DNA from: Gnetum montanum
Taxonomy: Eukaryota > Streptophyta > Gnetopsida > Gnetales > Gnetaceae
Reading direction: 5' to 3'
Length of the DNA: 64,000 nucleotides
NCBI GenBank assembly: GCA_015680685.1
Contig: MNCI01025010.1
Span: 154,106 to 218,105, forward strand
The notes below the pieces were generated by a model that saw nothing but the letters and a program-made list of their open reading frames with translations, made no database searches and was not told the DNA's origin. A program made the translations under genes and the position numbers. The first letter of the stretch is position 1. The number at the start of each line of letters is the position of its first letter. Shown here piece after piece: positions 42,863 through 55,299 of the stretch.

Positions 42863-45454
42863 CTTTGATAATAATATATTTATATAAATATGTAAAAGAA
42901 AATGTAAAAGGTATAGGGAAAGAGGAGATTATTGGGTAGGACACTTACCAAATATGACTTGAATTTCTCCTATAGAAGTTATAATTTCTTATGGTGGTTA
43001 TGAGTTAATGTCCTAGATATTTGTAATTCACCTATCTCTTATGATGAGGGTAACTACCCAGAAGCCATTATAAAAAGAGCTTTAAGGATAGAAAGAAGGA
43101 GGATATATATATATTTTTTGGAACAAAAAATCAAGAAGAAGTATTGGAGATTTCTTGTAAAGAATGGTTTACTAATTGCATCATCAATTGACCTACTTTG
43201 TTTTAATCTTGTGAGGTCTTTTCTTCTTATTTTGTCTTAGTTGCTTAGCTAATAGTTTACATAGTTATGTGTTTGGCATTTAATTTTGGGATTTTCTAAT
43301 TTCTCTTATAGCTATATTTTCACACAATTCTAGACTTCTATTTGGTTGCCATATAAGAGCTTATGTTATCTTTGAAAGGAATTTAATAGTAATGTCTTTA
43401 TAAAATTTCCTATTTGAGTCTAGATGGTATAGAAAAAATCTTTGATACTTTGAGATGACTTGAAATAGTTTCAATTTTTAAATTCTTTTCCTTGATGTTT
43501 CAATCTTGAAATTGTTAAATCATTTTTGATAGCTCTATTATTTTCAATTCTTGACAACTATTTAACTAGTCAAATAATAGTTTGTATTTTGTCATTTACA
43601 AAGCATTTTGGTAGTTTAATAACAATGTCTTTTACAAAATTACTTGTTGAGCTCAAAAGATTTGGAAAATTTGTGATATTTTAGATTGTATTGAAATAGC
43701 TTTATTTTGAAGTGTTTTATTATGTTAAATTTATCTCACTTAAAGTTTTTGAGATTTCACACAATTCTGCTTTCTTTTCTTGTTTCTTTAAACTTCATTG
43801 AATCTCGCTCTATTTTTAGTTTTTTTTATGGAAATTTTTTTCTAGGGGAAATTAAGAGTAGATTTCTGTAGAATTTTGCTTAAGCATTTTTGTGAAATTA
43901 TATTTTTTCCAAGAAACGTACTATAGGGACTATATAGACTAAGTGACTTGATGAAATAGGAATCTTTAATAAGTCATAGTATTTAACAAGGTTACCTAAA
44001 TTTCTTTTATGATAGCCAATTACAGTTTCATACACAAACCCAAGCATTTCAACATTCACAATAGCAAACACAGATTTACATTTAGTTTACTCTATTATCA
44101 TTGAGTTTATTTGGAAGTATCTAGGCCTTGGTATTGCCAGAGACCAGTAAGCACCTAAACTCAAGTTTGAAGAAATACCTTTGTTTCCTCATAATCCTAG
44201 TCACAAGACTAAAGGAAAACATTGGTAGTCCCAAACAGTTGCCAATAGTCTCCTTTGGAAAGAAGACATCTCCCTAGAGACATCCCATTCTAAAAGGAGA
44301 TATCTCCCCAAAGTTGAAGCTAAATATAAAAAGATTTTCCAATATTGAAGGAGATGTCTACACTAGCTGTTGAACAACTATTGCACAAATTCTGAGGTAT
44401 TTTTAAAAACTCTAAGGTTATAAGTGGACTCCATACTCTTGGGAATTGTGCAAGCATTGTAAACATAAAAGCTATCATTTTCTATCTTATATTGTTGTAC
44501 TTGTGTACTTGAATTTTTACATCATTTGTTAGATTTATTGTTGAACTATGCTTCATTTTACAAGGAACTTGTATATTGAGTTACACTCTCTTCTTGTGGT
44601 TTTTTTTTCTTTTCTTGCTACCCTGAGGGATTGATGTGCTTCTTGTGAAAAGGAATCCTTTTAGAGCTTGTCAAGATCCTATGCAATTGAGTTGTTTTGC
44701 TATGTCAAAACACTATAGAGGAGAGCTCTATTTTGTACAGGTTTTGGGATCTTTTAAATCACTCTTGAGCTTGTTGGAACCTTGCAGGATTGAGAGTTGG
44801 CACAATGAAAAAACTCTACTTAGTGGAGCTGAAACTTTGTAAAGGTTGTCATGTCCTCTAAACCACATTTTGAAATCAACAAAGTTCGAAGGTGTGCAAG
44901 GAATCTACCCTCTAAGTGTGGACTACCCAAGTTGGGGAACCGTGTAATTATTATATTTTGTATAACAAGTGTTACTTGTGATTTGGGGAACTTATTAATC
45001 CCCTTTTCTAAGTTCTTAGTCTTGACTAGTAACCTCTTGCTTTCAAATACTTGGTAGATAATAAACCAACTACTTAAGCCACATCTCACTAGCTATAGCC
45101 AACATGATACTTTACACTAACATGAAAAGAATATAATGGTTTCAAATTAACATACCCTTTGTATTGAGTTTGTAATTTGTACATCACAAGCCATAAACTT
45201 TAACTAAGTAATTAGTATATCATTCATTGTTAAAGTTAATGTGCATTCATTAGAGTTTGTCCAAACTTATACTGAAATATAATAGATCTAATGGCTATAT
45301 AAAACTCAAATTAGAACAAAATAGGAATTTATGGTGAATTTTCTACATTCAATAATGTGTAGTTAAAATACTTCATTCATGCTAGGATTCTTTTGCTATA
45401 ACAAAAAACCTTCTCACAAGTTGTTTTGGCCTAGAGGCCAACTCATCTAGAAGG
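42863..45454. other. AT-rich stretch without recognised genes; LTR-like promoter near 44230-44335
   Basis: I find no domain on either strand. Two promoter-like spots are seen. CATTATAAAAAGAGC lies near 43067. At 44240-44332 there are GACATCTCCCTAGAGACATC, the perfect palindrome GGAGATATCTCC (44296-44307) and AATATAAAAAG. This resembles a U3, so a solo LTR or an LTR remnant is possible. No second copy was found. The short frame at 44636-44842 has no supporting motif. Confidence 0.35.
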
Positions 45455-46640
45455 ATAGTGGTGGGAGGATGTCCATGCTATTTTGTAGACATGAAATACA
45501 TTTGGATAGGAGAATCTAAATTTTTATATAATTTTAATGAAAGGAGAATGATGGAATGATGTCTATACTATTTTATGGATACTTGGATAGGAAAATTTAA
45601 ATTTTGATTACATATATTTGAGTGAGAAAATTTAAATTTGTGCAAAAGCTATATGGAAGAAGACTAGTGGGAGGATGTCCACACTATTTTGTGGATGCTC
45701 AGGTGGGAAAATTCAAACTGTGTTGAAGACATTTGATTTGAAAAGTTTTAATTTTGATGAAATCTATATGGATGTAGAGTGATAGCAAGATGTCCACACT
45801 AATTTGTGGATGCTTTGATGGAAAAATTCAAATTTAGATAAAGACGTTTAGGTAGGAAAGTTTAAATTTTTGCAAAATTTGTATGGAAGTAGAGTGAAGG
45901 GAAGATGTCCATACTAATTTATAAACACTTACGCCAAAAAATTCAAATTTGGCATAAGACATTTGGATGACAAAATTTGAGAGTAAGGATGGTAGGGTAA
46001 TTTAAATTTGAGTGGGAAAATATTTTGATGTGAAGATTCAAATTTACATAGGACAATTGGATGAGAAATTATTTTGACATGAAAATATAAATTTGAGAGG
46101 AAAAGAAATTCAAACTTAAATTTGGGTGGAAAGCCATTTTGCAAGGGAAAATTCAAATTTGGTCGGAAGACATTTTAGTGGAAAATTCAAGGTAGGAAAA
46201 TTTAAACTTGGGCAAAAAAATATTTGAACATAAAATTTCACATTTGGATGAAAAATTCAAAACTTAGATAGGAAGACATTCCATTAGGAAAATTCAAATT
46301 TGTCTAAGAAAACGAAATTCAAAATTCAAACTTAAATGAGACTTCATTTCAACTAGAAAATTCAAACTATGAAAAAAATTTAAACTTAAATTTGGGTGGA
46401 AAGATATTTGAGTGGGAAAATTTAAATTTAGTTAGAAAAAAAATCATAATTCAAACTTGGGTGATAATAAATTTAAATGAGAAAATATAAATTTTGAATA
46501 GAAAACAATTTTGAACTCATGGAGTCAACCAATAGAAGAAGAAGAAGAAAATTTTACACATGGGTATGATAAATCAGATTTGTGTGGGAAAATCAAAAAT
46601 CAAATTGGGGTGTGAAAATCAAACTTGTGAAGAAAAAAAT
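45455..46640. repeat. Minisatellite region: 115-bp units, then shorter ATTCAAATTTG-type units
   Basis: GATGTCCA or a variant starts at 45468, 45558, 45674, 45789 and 45904 (spacings 90, 116, 115, 115). Each unit has a GATGTCCACACTAWTTTGTGG block and two GGAAAATTCAAATTT blocks. From about 46000 to 46640 only the short GAAAATTCAAATTTGG units remain, spaced 25-45 bp, strongly purine-biased on the plus strand. Confidence 0.85.
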
Positions 46641-47399
46641 TTGAAAGCATGCATTATTATAATTATAAATTGAAATGACATGGTTCATGATATTATTGCC
46701 TTTTTTTTTGAAGTAACTAAATTATTATTCTCAACATGAATCATGCTATTGGTTTTAGTAGTGAGGATTTTAGTGGCAAGGGTTTCAACATTGATATGAA
46801 ACAACAAGAGGTTTGGTAGTGAGGGTTTTAGCACTAAGGACTTTTACCATGAGGGTTTTTACATCGATTTGATCTGAGACAACTAGAAGGACAATTATAA
46901 GTAAATCAAATTGATTGATGTTTTATGAATGAGGATTTGTTATAGAAGAGATTAAATCATCTACCCAAGAAATTTGAAAATTTTATCATGGCATCATCAC
47001 AGGGCATGAAAAAATTCTCTAAATGCAAGTGCTCTGAAAGAAATTCTAGTTGCATAATTGCAGCATATGGTTATCAAAATGACATTACTATATGAAATTT
47101 ATGAACAAAACAAAGAAATTCTTTGAAGTTTATCAACCCTTGAAGCAAAGTGAAAATGAGAAAATTATTTGCATAAATGAGGATCTTACTTGAAAGGAAC
47201 TTGTAGAAAGGGCTAAATGATAGAAAAAGATTAAGGTAACTTGTCAACATGGTTTTGTAGCATACCTAAATGCTATCAACATGGCAATAATTACAAATAA
47301 GTAGTATTCCAAAAATTATTAAAAAAAACATACAAATCCTTTAAGGTGTTAATTTCTTAACATTAATGGTAGAATTACAAATAAAGTTATTTTTTAAAA
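46641..47399. other. Presumed 5' part of the LINE, nothing readable
   Basis: AT-rich, with a small direct repeat of GTGAGGGTTTTAGCAC type near 46760-46860. A LINE ORF1 would be expected before the endonuclease but no domain can be seen. Confidence 0.3.
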
Positions 47400-47404
47400 T
47401 AGTA

Positions 47405-48070
47405 CTATCTTCTTTAATAGCTTTGATATTTTTGGTTTTGTTAAAACTTGGAAAGATAGTTTTGCATATTTTGTAGTTCCTAGATTTATTAAATTTATTG
47501 TAAGAAATACAAGAGTAGGGAGAAGAGGCAAACCTATTGGTGACATTGCCATGTCAGTGAGGAAATCTCTTGAAAATTGTATGCTTTTAGAAAAATTGAT
47601 GATCATAAACAATAAGTTTGGTTAAAAATCTTAGGTTAGCATGATTGTGCTTTCCTTACCATATACTATTTTACTCTTAGAAATGATACATTATATAATT
47701 CTATATAGTTGTCTTGTGATGATCCTTTTTGTTCTTAGGTAGAAATATTGTATATTTTTTATTAAAAGTCTTAGTATTTATTTTAAAAGATTTTAATGCA
47801 AGGATAGATTCAAAGCAAACAAAAATTATTTAATACCAACATAATGTTAGCAATTTAAACATTTTTAAAAATCACAGTTGGACATGACATTCTATAGATG
47901 ATATTTTTAATAAGATGGATCAAAAACTATTAAAATGGATAAAAAATTTTAATCTTCCAATTTGAAATGAGCTAGCTAAATTATTTAAATATTTATCATT
48001 TGCTTTCATAGAACTTCAAGGTATCTCTTGCATTGATTATTTAAATATTTGTCATTGAGCTTGCATTGAT
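47405..48070 (+). pseudogene. LINE endonuclease domain, decayed
   Basis: FNSFDIFGFVETWKDSFAYF (47409-47465) matches the FDIIGFTETW-type entry of APE-like LINE endonucleases. RVGRRGKPIGDIAMSVRKSL follows (47511-47570; usually RGR-x-GGI-x-hhVRK). LKDFNARID near 47786 stands where GDFNARh is expected, LLKWIKNFNLPI near 47930 and CIDYLNIC near 48030 (usually hIDYhhhS). Frames change at least three times. The enzyme would nick the target DNA to prime reverse transcription. Confidence 0.7.
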
Positions 48071-48359
48071 TTTCTTTTATGAGGATATTGATTTTATTAA
48101 TAAGTTGAAAGTTGGAGAAGAGTTATTAGAGTCTTTCAATCATCATGTAGAGTTTTTGTTGCACATTCAAATTGTTTCTCAAACAACAAAAATTAAGAAT
48201 AGAAACAAATTTTAGTACAAACCTATCCAAGACATTAGGGAAAAATATATGAATGTAGCATATGACAAATGGACTCTTGAAAAATGACATAAGGAGCTTG
48301 AACAATTCTTGCTTATTGTAGCTAAGCAAGTTGTGCATTCACAATAATAAGGTTCCAAG

Positions 48360-49440
48360 AAGATTTGGTTTGATGAGGATTGTGTGTAAGCTAGGTAGAA
48401 TATTAAGAATGAAAATAAGAGTCATGGAAAAAGTTTAGTTAAGACATATAAATTCTTAATTAAAACCAAGAAAAGATAATTTATCATGGAGCAACAGGAA
48501 CATTTTACTTACACCATTAACAATGAACCTAGATACTTTTGATAATGTTTTTCTGTAAAGCTTCTTTATAATTTAATTTTTCTTTTCAATATATTTTCTC
48601 ATGTTATAACATGATATTTACATGAGAATATGATAATTATAATACCATTATACAACAAGCACATCTCCAATTTATTCTTGAGGAAGTCATCAAGGGTATT
48701 AAAAAGCTAGCATCTGGTAATAACCTTTGTGACTATCTCAAGAGTAAAGCTATCTTTTTATATAAAAAGGAGGATAAAAAAATTTGAACAATTATTGAAT
48801 TATCTTTGTGAGTAATATTATTGCTAAGTTTTGGGACACTTTGCTAGAAAAAAGAATCAATTCTTGGGCCAAAGGTAACTAGGTAAACATGAGGTGTTAA
48901 GTAGCTTTTAGATAAAATTACTTCACTATTGATTATTTAGTTACTCTTAAACACTACATGAATTTTGCAAAAATACCTAATAAATAAGTTTTTATTTATT
49001 TTTTTGATATTACAAAAGCATATGATTTAGTGATCCATTCAAAACTGTGGTTATACTTGTATAAAATTGGCCTTGCTTTAGATTTAATAGTAGTAACTCA
49101 AAGATTGTATAAGCAAGTAATTATTGAAATTACAAAGAGTAATTCAAAGAAAAATTAGAGTTAAGAAAGGTTGTCCACTTTCTCCAACTCTCTTTGGTAT
49201 CTTTATTGATGAAATGCAAGAATGATTGTGCAAATGGCAAGATAGTCATGCTATCAAATTTGGATCCTAAGTATTGAATCTTCTTTAGAATGCAGATGAT
49301 GCTACCTTGATATCGACTACTATAGAAGGTATGCAAAATATGTTACAAGTTTTAGAAAATTATATTAATTCATTTGGTCTTTAAGTAAATGTAAATAAAA
49401 TCAAATTAATGATATGAGATACAATAAATATCTATTATAA
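48360..49440 (+). pseudogene. LINE reverse transcriptase, first part
   Basis: The linker has KIWFDEDC (48361-48384; usually K-x-WFD-x-EC) and TYKFLIKTKKR (48450). RT motifs: FDITKAYDLVIHSKLWLYL (49004-49060; FDhxKAFDxVxHxxLW), KKGCPLSPTLFGIFIDEM (49163-49216), then NADDATLIST (49292-49320), where the catalytic [FY]ADD is kept apart from the first residue, and VNVNKIKLMI near 49390. Several stops and at least two shifts occur. The part after 49440 lies beyond B1. Confidence 0.8.
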
Positions 49441-49462
49441 TTTTCATTTTAGAGATACCAAT

Positions 49463-50318
49463 TGATGAACCACAATATTGGGGCCGCAATATCACATCCG
49501 TGATATCGAGTCCGCGATATCGGAGCCTTCCAAGCAATATCAGAAATCCAATGTCACAGCCTATCTCGTCACCTATAAATAAGAGGTGGGCACACTTGGT
49601 TTGGAAATAGGCTAATTTAGTCTATTAGTCCCTTACCCAAACTATTGCACTTTTCCCTTCTTAGAGTTAGAATTATTTCTAAGTGCCTGTAGTAGGAGTC
49701 ATAAAACGAACAGATCTTTATTCAAGCATTGTGTACCTAAGCACACCTTGTGGTTAGAAATAAAGATGAACTTTGGGATAACCTTTGCAGCATTCAGAAT
49801 AGATTATCTCCTACCCTTCATGTTATTTACAGTTATTTAATGCTTTCTGTAGTTAATTAATGTTTTCTTTCTCACCCTGTTAATTCTCCCAAGTAAGCAC
49901 ACTTAGTACGACCACTTCGAGCATGTGTGGAACACTTGGTAACCTATTAACAATTAGCATTTAGTAATCCCAGTAATGCTACACTGGTTCAAGATGTGTA
50001 CGACAAGTGGGAATGGATGCTAGTGTTAGAACTACTTAGAGCATAGTTGATTAGTTAAATTAAATTAGTTACTTAATTATTTCACTTCTCCCTTTTTAGC
50101 ACCATGACATAAAACATAAAAATATATAAAAATTATATACCTCAAGTTTACTTAACCATACAATTGTGTTATACAAGTGAGCCTGGAAAGACAACAATTA
50201 ACTAACCCATCCTTGTCCTGTAAAGGTACATAAGCACTTAGTCCTTGGAATTCGATTGGAACGTGCTTGGATACTCGTATTCATATGGTTGAGCATAAGG
50301 ATACCTCACCGCTCATCA
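49463..50318 (+). repeat. B1 5' LTR
   Basis: It is 856 bp, about 28 bp longer than the 3' copy because of extra CGATATCG-type palindrome units at 49480-49545. A TATA box, TATAAATA, lies at 49574-49581, and the R-U5 part is close to the 3' copy (about nine in ten bases by eye). Confidence 0.95.
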
Positions 50319-50319
50319 T

Positions 50320-50337
50320 TGGTGCCATTGCAAGGGA
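50320..50337 (+). promoter_or_regulatory. B1 primer binding site, tRNA-Asp type
   Basis: TGGTGCCATTGCAAGGGA one base after the LTR matches the plant tRNA-Asp complement TGGCGCCGTTGCCGGGGA at 14 of 18 positions. Two of the differences are C to T or G to A at CpG. Confidence 0.85.
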
Positions 50338-50464
50338 CTTTATTGTTTGTGTGCTAAAGAGAACTTAGGAAATCTTTCCATCATTGGAACGAACCCTTTG
50401 GGTTGGTTATTTTTAAATTATTAGAAAAGAAAAGAGAAAAGTGTCACACACTGAAGAATTAATC

Positions 50465-52358
50465 ATGCCTCCTTCTTCTTACGAGTGTTTCACCACCTAG
50501 GTCTGACATAATGAACAATCAAAGGCGTAGTATACATGACGACCCGCCAATGCCCCAATAGTTTCGTTTGGTATACATTCATCCCGATGAGTATATACCA
50601 AACTTTACCTTTATCCTTCACCAGGATGAACAACTGCGTTAGCATGATTTAGAAGGTAACATAATGTTACCTCCCGATTGTTTAGTCCCAAGCATGCTTC
50701 TTCGTGCTCTTACCCGAATTGGTATGCAACACTTATAGACAAAGTATGTTGTGCATGAACATGACTCGAGAGAGTATCGATCCACGAAGGCACAACATCA
50801 AAGGGACTTACAACAGGAGAGACATCATAAATCTATGAAGGGGAAGTGGCTGTTGGATGTCCCATATGTCATAGGTAAAAATGAGGGTGGTGAACCTACC
50901 TCAGAAGGTCTTCCACACAATGTTGTTCCTCCCATTGACTTCGGTCAAGGGGTTAAGTATTAGAATCTTCACTCAACCATCCATAACCTGAATTCTGGTA
51001 CCAATAGACACAAAGGATCCAAAAAAGGAACACAAACACATGACAAAGATGGACATTCTGATCGTAGCCATGATCGAGGCTACGACCACTGAAGAGAAGG
51101 AAGCAGGCATCATCATGGTGATGGTCCTCTTCCCTCTTCACCTCCATCATCTCCTTCCCCTTCTCCTTCAAGATCAAAACACATTTGTAGAAGGAAAGAC
51201 CTTGAGGATAATGGTAGGTAAAATAGGAATAATAGACAAAACAGTCAAGAAAGGGGACAAGGGCATTCGAGAGAAACACACCGTGCAAGAAGGGAGAGTA
51301 GGGAACAACATAGGCATCATAAACATCATAGATAATACAATCATTGTGAACCCCTACTTGCTACCTGAAGTATGCTAGATATAACTAAGGCTATTAGAAT
51401 CCCAACAAGGTAGAAAAAAGATAGCAGGATCAAAATATTGAACATGAATAATATCCCACGATTTGAAGGGGGATACAATGTTGATCCTCAAAATCATTTG
51501 CAAGTATTTCACAATGCATGTGCCTTGCAAAACATAGAAAACAAGTGGCAAAAACTCAAGTTGTTTCCATGGACACTGATCAATGAATCAAAAAGTTGGT
51601 ACCGGTCCTTAGAACTAGAGTTCATTCACCAATGGAGTACCATGTTAGAACTGTTCAATGATAAGTATCAAATGTACTCCCGAGTGTCCAACCTGCGAAA
51701 GAAAATCCAAGGATGTAAACAAGGAGGACATGAACCCTTGGATGCTGCCATGGGCCAATATTATGCATTGTTACATTGTTTCCCAAGCCATGGTTACTCG
51801 CAGAGGGAACAACTATGCCATCTAGTAGATGGGCTTAGGCACAAAACACAAATAACCCTTGGGACTTATGCCCAAGGAAGGCTATTTGAGCTTGGGACCC
51901 ATCAAGTACAAAGATTGTTAGAGAAAGTTGCTAAAGATGAAGGTGAGTTAAGGAAAAGAGAGAGTGTGGAAGAATATAATAGAAATCCTTCCCTTCGAAA
52001 GAAGGGAGTTAGATTTTATGAGGATGAAGAAGAGTCACCACTCGAAGAGATGGTGAATAAGAAAACTTTGCCCATTCAGAAATTTGCATCAGAAATATTG
52101 GCAAAGGTAGATCAAATGTGGGACTCTCTAGATAATAAATTTCAAACCATTCTTAAAATAGTAGAGGAATCTAGGGAACAAAGTAGTGATAAAGAAAGGA
52201 AGAAAAAGAGAGAAGCTGAATATGCATGTAACAAAGGTAAGGGTAAAGTGGCCATCATCAAAGAGGTTGTGGATTCCAATATAGAAAATGATGGTGGATG
52301 TAAGATATGCCAATATGATCATCCTAAGGGATGTTGCCTTATAATCTCACATTTGTAG
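50465..52358 (+). pseudogene. gag: B1 gag
   Basis: The first ATG is at 50465 (MPPSSYE), matching B2's gag start region. It shifts frame before 50751. The longest open part is 51438-52358 (306 residues) with FEGGYNVDPQNHLQVF, LKLFPWTLINESKSWYRSL, FPSHGYSQREQLCHLVDGL and RLLEKVAKDEGELRKRES. This is the Athila-type capsid core, in which the last block corresponds to the E-x-h-ERMA-like helix. An acidic ESPLEE stretch, a lysine-rich linker and CKICQYDHPKGC (52300-52335), a reduced zinc-knuckle-like cluster, end it. The codons between 51000 and 51400 are charged and low-complexity. Confidence 0.85.
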
Positions 52359-52989
52359 GAATCTGGGGTGTTTGCACTCAACCCATGATTAAACATAAGG
52401 TAAACACCCTGAAGGTTACCTTATCCTCAAGGTAACCCAAGGTAGTTCCACCAACCCTTGACGTATTATCCAAGTGGAACTCCACCACAACCAAATAAGC
52501 AATATCAACAATGGAAACACCACAATCGTGGGGAATTCCACCACCACATCAACAGTACCCTTATCATCAACCTGACCCATATGGATACTATGTGCAGCAG
52601 CCGATCTCTCCATGTGACTCTACTAGTCATGTCACTCCTTAGCCTGACTACCAAGTCCAAGAGTACTATACCACTCCTTCTCCTAGGGGTGATTTTTCAT
52701 AAACAAACTATCCTTCTCATCCGACTACATCTCTTCCACCCTTAACTCCATTACCACATGCTCTAGCTATGTAGGGTGAGCTCCCTACCCAGCTGTAGCA
52801 ACCTAATGTTATAAGAACTGTTAATCCTCAATCTACAATTGGTTCAGACAACCACACAAAGAAGAGATCTTTATTTAGAACCAATAGTCCAACTAAGTCC
52901 TTATAACCACAAGCGGCTAATCGTCCCAACACCTCACCATCATTCGAATCTTCAGAACTTCCTTCAAACCATAAATCACATCCAACACA

Positions 52990-53778
52990 TATGTTCATGT
53001 TGACTCATGCCGTCACTGATTAGATTAAAGTTGGCCATCTTCCTAGGAAATTTTCTGATCTTGGAAGTCATCTTATATATCTACAAATCACTAGGAATGA
53101 ACCATGCAAATCTCTTTTGGATTCAAGTTCTAGTGTCAACTTAATCTCTCAAGAAATGTATAAAGCCTAGAACCTACCTCCACTAAAAAGATTAACATAT
53201 GTTTAGAGATGGTTGATCAGTCCATCATTGTGCCATTAGGACTAGTGGAGGACATTGTTACCACTATTTGTGGGTGGTTGTATCCAGCTGACTTCCTAGT
53301 GATTCAAGTTAAAAATGGAAAGGGGGACTTCCCAATCATAATGGGAAGAGCATGGTTAAGCACAATTGATGCACACCTAGGAATATGTGATCTTTCCCTA
53401 GAAATATCAAAGGAAAACATGTTTGGAAAGATCGAGAAGAAGAAATTTCCATGCATCGCATACAGTGACATAGGGTGTAATTGTGTGCAGAAGTCATGGT
53501 TTGTACAATGTTTAACATTGCCTGCATGCAACCAATGTGCACAATTAACCAACATGCAAAGATGCCTATATGTAGTAGCCACAAGGCAGGAACGCACCCA
53601 GTGGCTGACAGTTGACCAAGAGAGCAATTCAGCTATATGCATGGAACCAATTGAGGGTTTGACTTGCACTTACATTGATAGCATAGATACATTAGAGCAA
53701 GTCCATCACCAACTTCCACATATCAACATTGAAAGTATCAACTGGGAAAAGTTGGAAATCCCTAACAACTTTAAGTAA
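52990..53778 (+). pseudogene. B1 aspartic protease and spacer
   Basis: The active-site region near 53105-53150 reads SLLDSSSSVNLIS; the Gly of D-S-G is Ser, while B2 keeps DSGS. The frame then changes. 53209-53778 is open: VDQSIIVPLGLVEDI, the hhVPLGhhEDh block typical of Athila-like proteases, PIIMGRAWLSTIDA (the GRPFL-type end motif), then the spacer with CNQCAQLTNMQRC (53527-53565). 52360-52990 is a Pro/Gln/Tyr-rich linker with many stops. Confidence 0.8.
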
Positions 53779-54815
53779 GAACCCCTTGAGTTAAAACCAT
53801 TGCCCATCGGTATGGAGTATACATTTCTCAAAAATGGAAATCTGGTAATTATTAATGCTAAGCTCACTCCTCAACAAAAAGAAAGACTGCTAGAAATGGT
53901 AAATAAATGGTTGAAAGCCTTTGCTTAGTCATATCTTGAATTAACTAGAATAGACCCTAGGATATGCCAGCATAGGATTTACACTGACCCCTCTATGAAG
54001 CCTCGACGATAACTGTAGAGGCAATTGAATCCAAAGCTGAAGCAAGTGGTTAAAGAAGAAATTAAACAACTTTTAAAAGCTGGGTTCAGTTGCCCCATTG
54101 CTAATAGTGAATGGGTTAGTCCCTTAGTCATTATGCCCAAAAAGGAAGGCTACTAGAAATGGCAACATTCAAAGACCACTTTTCATTGCCATTCATCAAC
54201 TTGGTCTTAGACACCATTGTAGGGCATCACTACTATAGTTTTCTGGATGGGTACAGTGAATACAACTAAATCCAAATAGCACCAGAAGACCAAGCCAAGA
54301 CTACGTTTACAAGTCGTTGAGGGACATTTGCATATAGATAGATGTAGTTTGGCTTGTGCAATGCTCCTCCAACATTTCAACATTTGGTTCTAAGTATCTT
54401 TCTGTAGCAAATAGGGAATGGTGTAGAGGTCTTCATGGACAATTTCTCCACCTATGGAGTGGACTTCGATTAAGCATTGGACCAATTGGAGCAAGTACTA
54501 AAACGATGTGTTGAAACCAATTTAAGGATCAACTAGCAAAAAATCCATTTAATGGTCCAATAAGGCATAGTATTAGGGCATAAGATTTCACAAATAGGGA
54601 TAGAGCTAGACCCTGAAAAGATTAAAGTCATCCAGGGAATCACTTGTCAACCTAAAACTGTAAAAGACATCCGATCACTCCTTGGACACACTAGCTATTA
54701 TAGAAGATTCATTGAAAACTTTTTAAAGGTTGTAAAACCATTGGTTGAACTAACGAAAAAGGATGAATCCTTTGAATGGACTAGAGAATGTGAACTAGCT
54801 TTCCAAACCTTGAAG
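53779..54815 (+). pseudogene. B1 reverse transcriptase
   Basis: LKPLPIGMEYTFLKNG opens the domain. Then LTPQQKERLLEMVNKW, RIDPRICQHRIYTD, QLNPKLKQVVKEEIKQLLKA and WVSPLVIMPKKEG, all in the Athila style. After a shift near 54155 come FGLCNAPPTFQH (54349-54384) and VFMDNFSTYG (54428-54457), where the catalytic M-DD is M-DN. IKVIQGITCQPK and DIRSLLGHTSYYRRFIENF close it. At least five stops and two shifts. Confidence 0.85.
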
Positions 54816-55230
54816 TAGAAGCTTGTAGAAACACCTATTCTACAAGCTCCTAACTAATATAGACCATTCCACATAATGATTGATGCATCCAACTATGCTA
54901 TAAAAGCCGTACTTACATAGTTAGATGACCAGAAACGACCCTATTGCATTCACTCTGCAAATCGAAGTATTGTTGGTGCACAACTCAACTACATCACAAT
55001 GGAAAAGGAATTAATGGCTGTGGTGTTTTCACTAGATAAGTTTAGGTACTATGTATTGGCCTATAAGGTATTTGTACACATAGACCATAGTGCAATTCAA
55101 TTCCTACTGAATAAACCAACGGTGAGCCCTCGCATCATACGATGGCTTGTAATCTTACAAGAGTTTGAAGTTACGATGATAGATTGTAAAGGAACTGAGA
55201 ATGTTGTCACTAATCATTTATCTTAGTTAA
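54816..55230 (+). pseudogene. B1 RNase H
   Basis: MIDASNYAIKAVL (54876-54915) keeps the first Asp. MEKELMAVVFSLDKFRYYVL (54999-55058) keeps the Glu. HIDHSAIQFLL (55078-55110) has the second Asp, in the place of TDH. It ends with IDCKGTENVVTNHLS, where the last Asp (usually DHLS) is Asn. 54999-55226 is one open frame. Confidence 0.85.
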
Positions 55231-55299
55231 GATAGGACAACAAAGAGGATGAATATCCACTTTTTGATCACTTTCCTAATGAATTCATCTTTGTAGGTG

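Noticed and set aside
44636-45089. Short frames on both strands in 44636-45089
   Set aside because: No motif, no homologue within the window, AT-rich surroundings. Not reported as genes.
51040-51378. Open frame of 112 codons overlapping B1 gag, and its minus-strand partner 50953-51288
   Set aside because: They lie in the charged low-complexity linker of gag in other frames. No independent motif.
53304-53669. Minus-strand open frames of 121 and 82 codons
   Set aside because: They are shadows of the B1 protease/spacer frame on the plus strand, which carries the conserved motifs.
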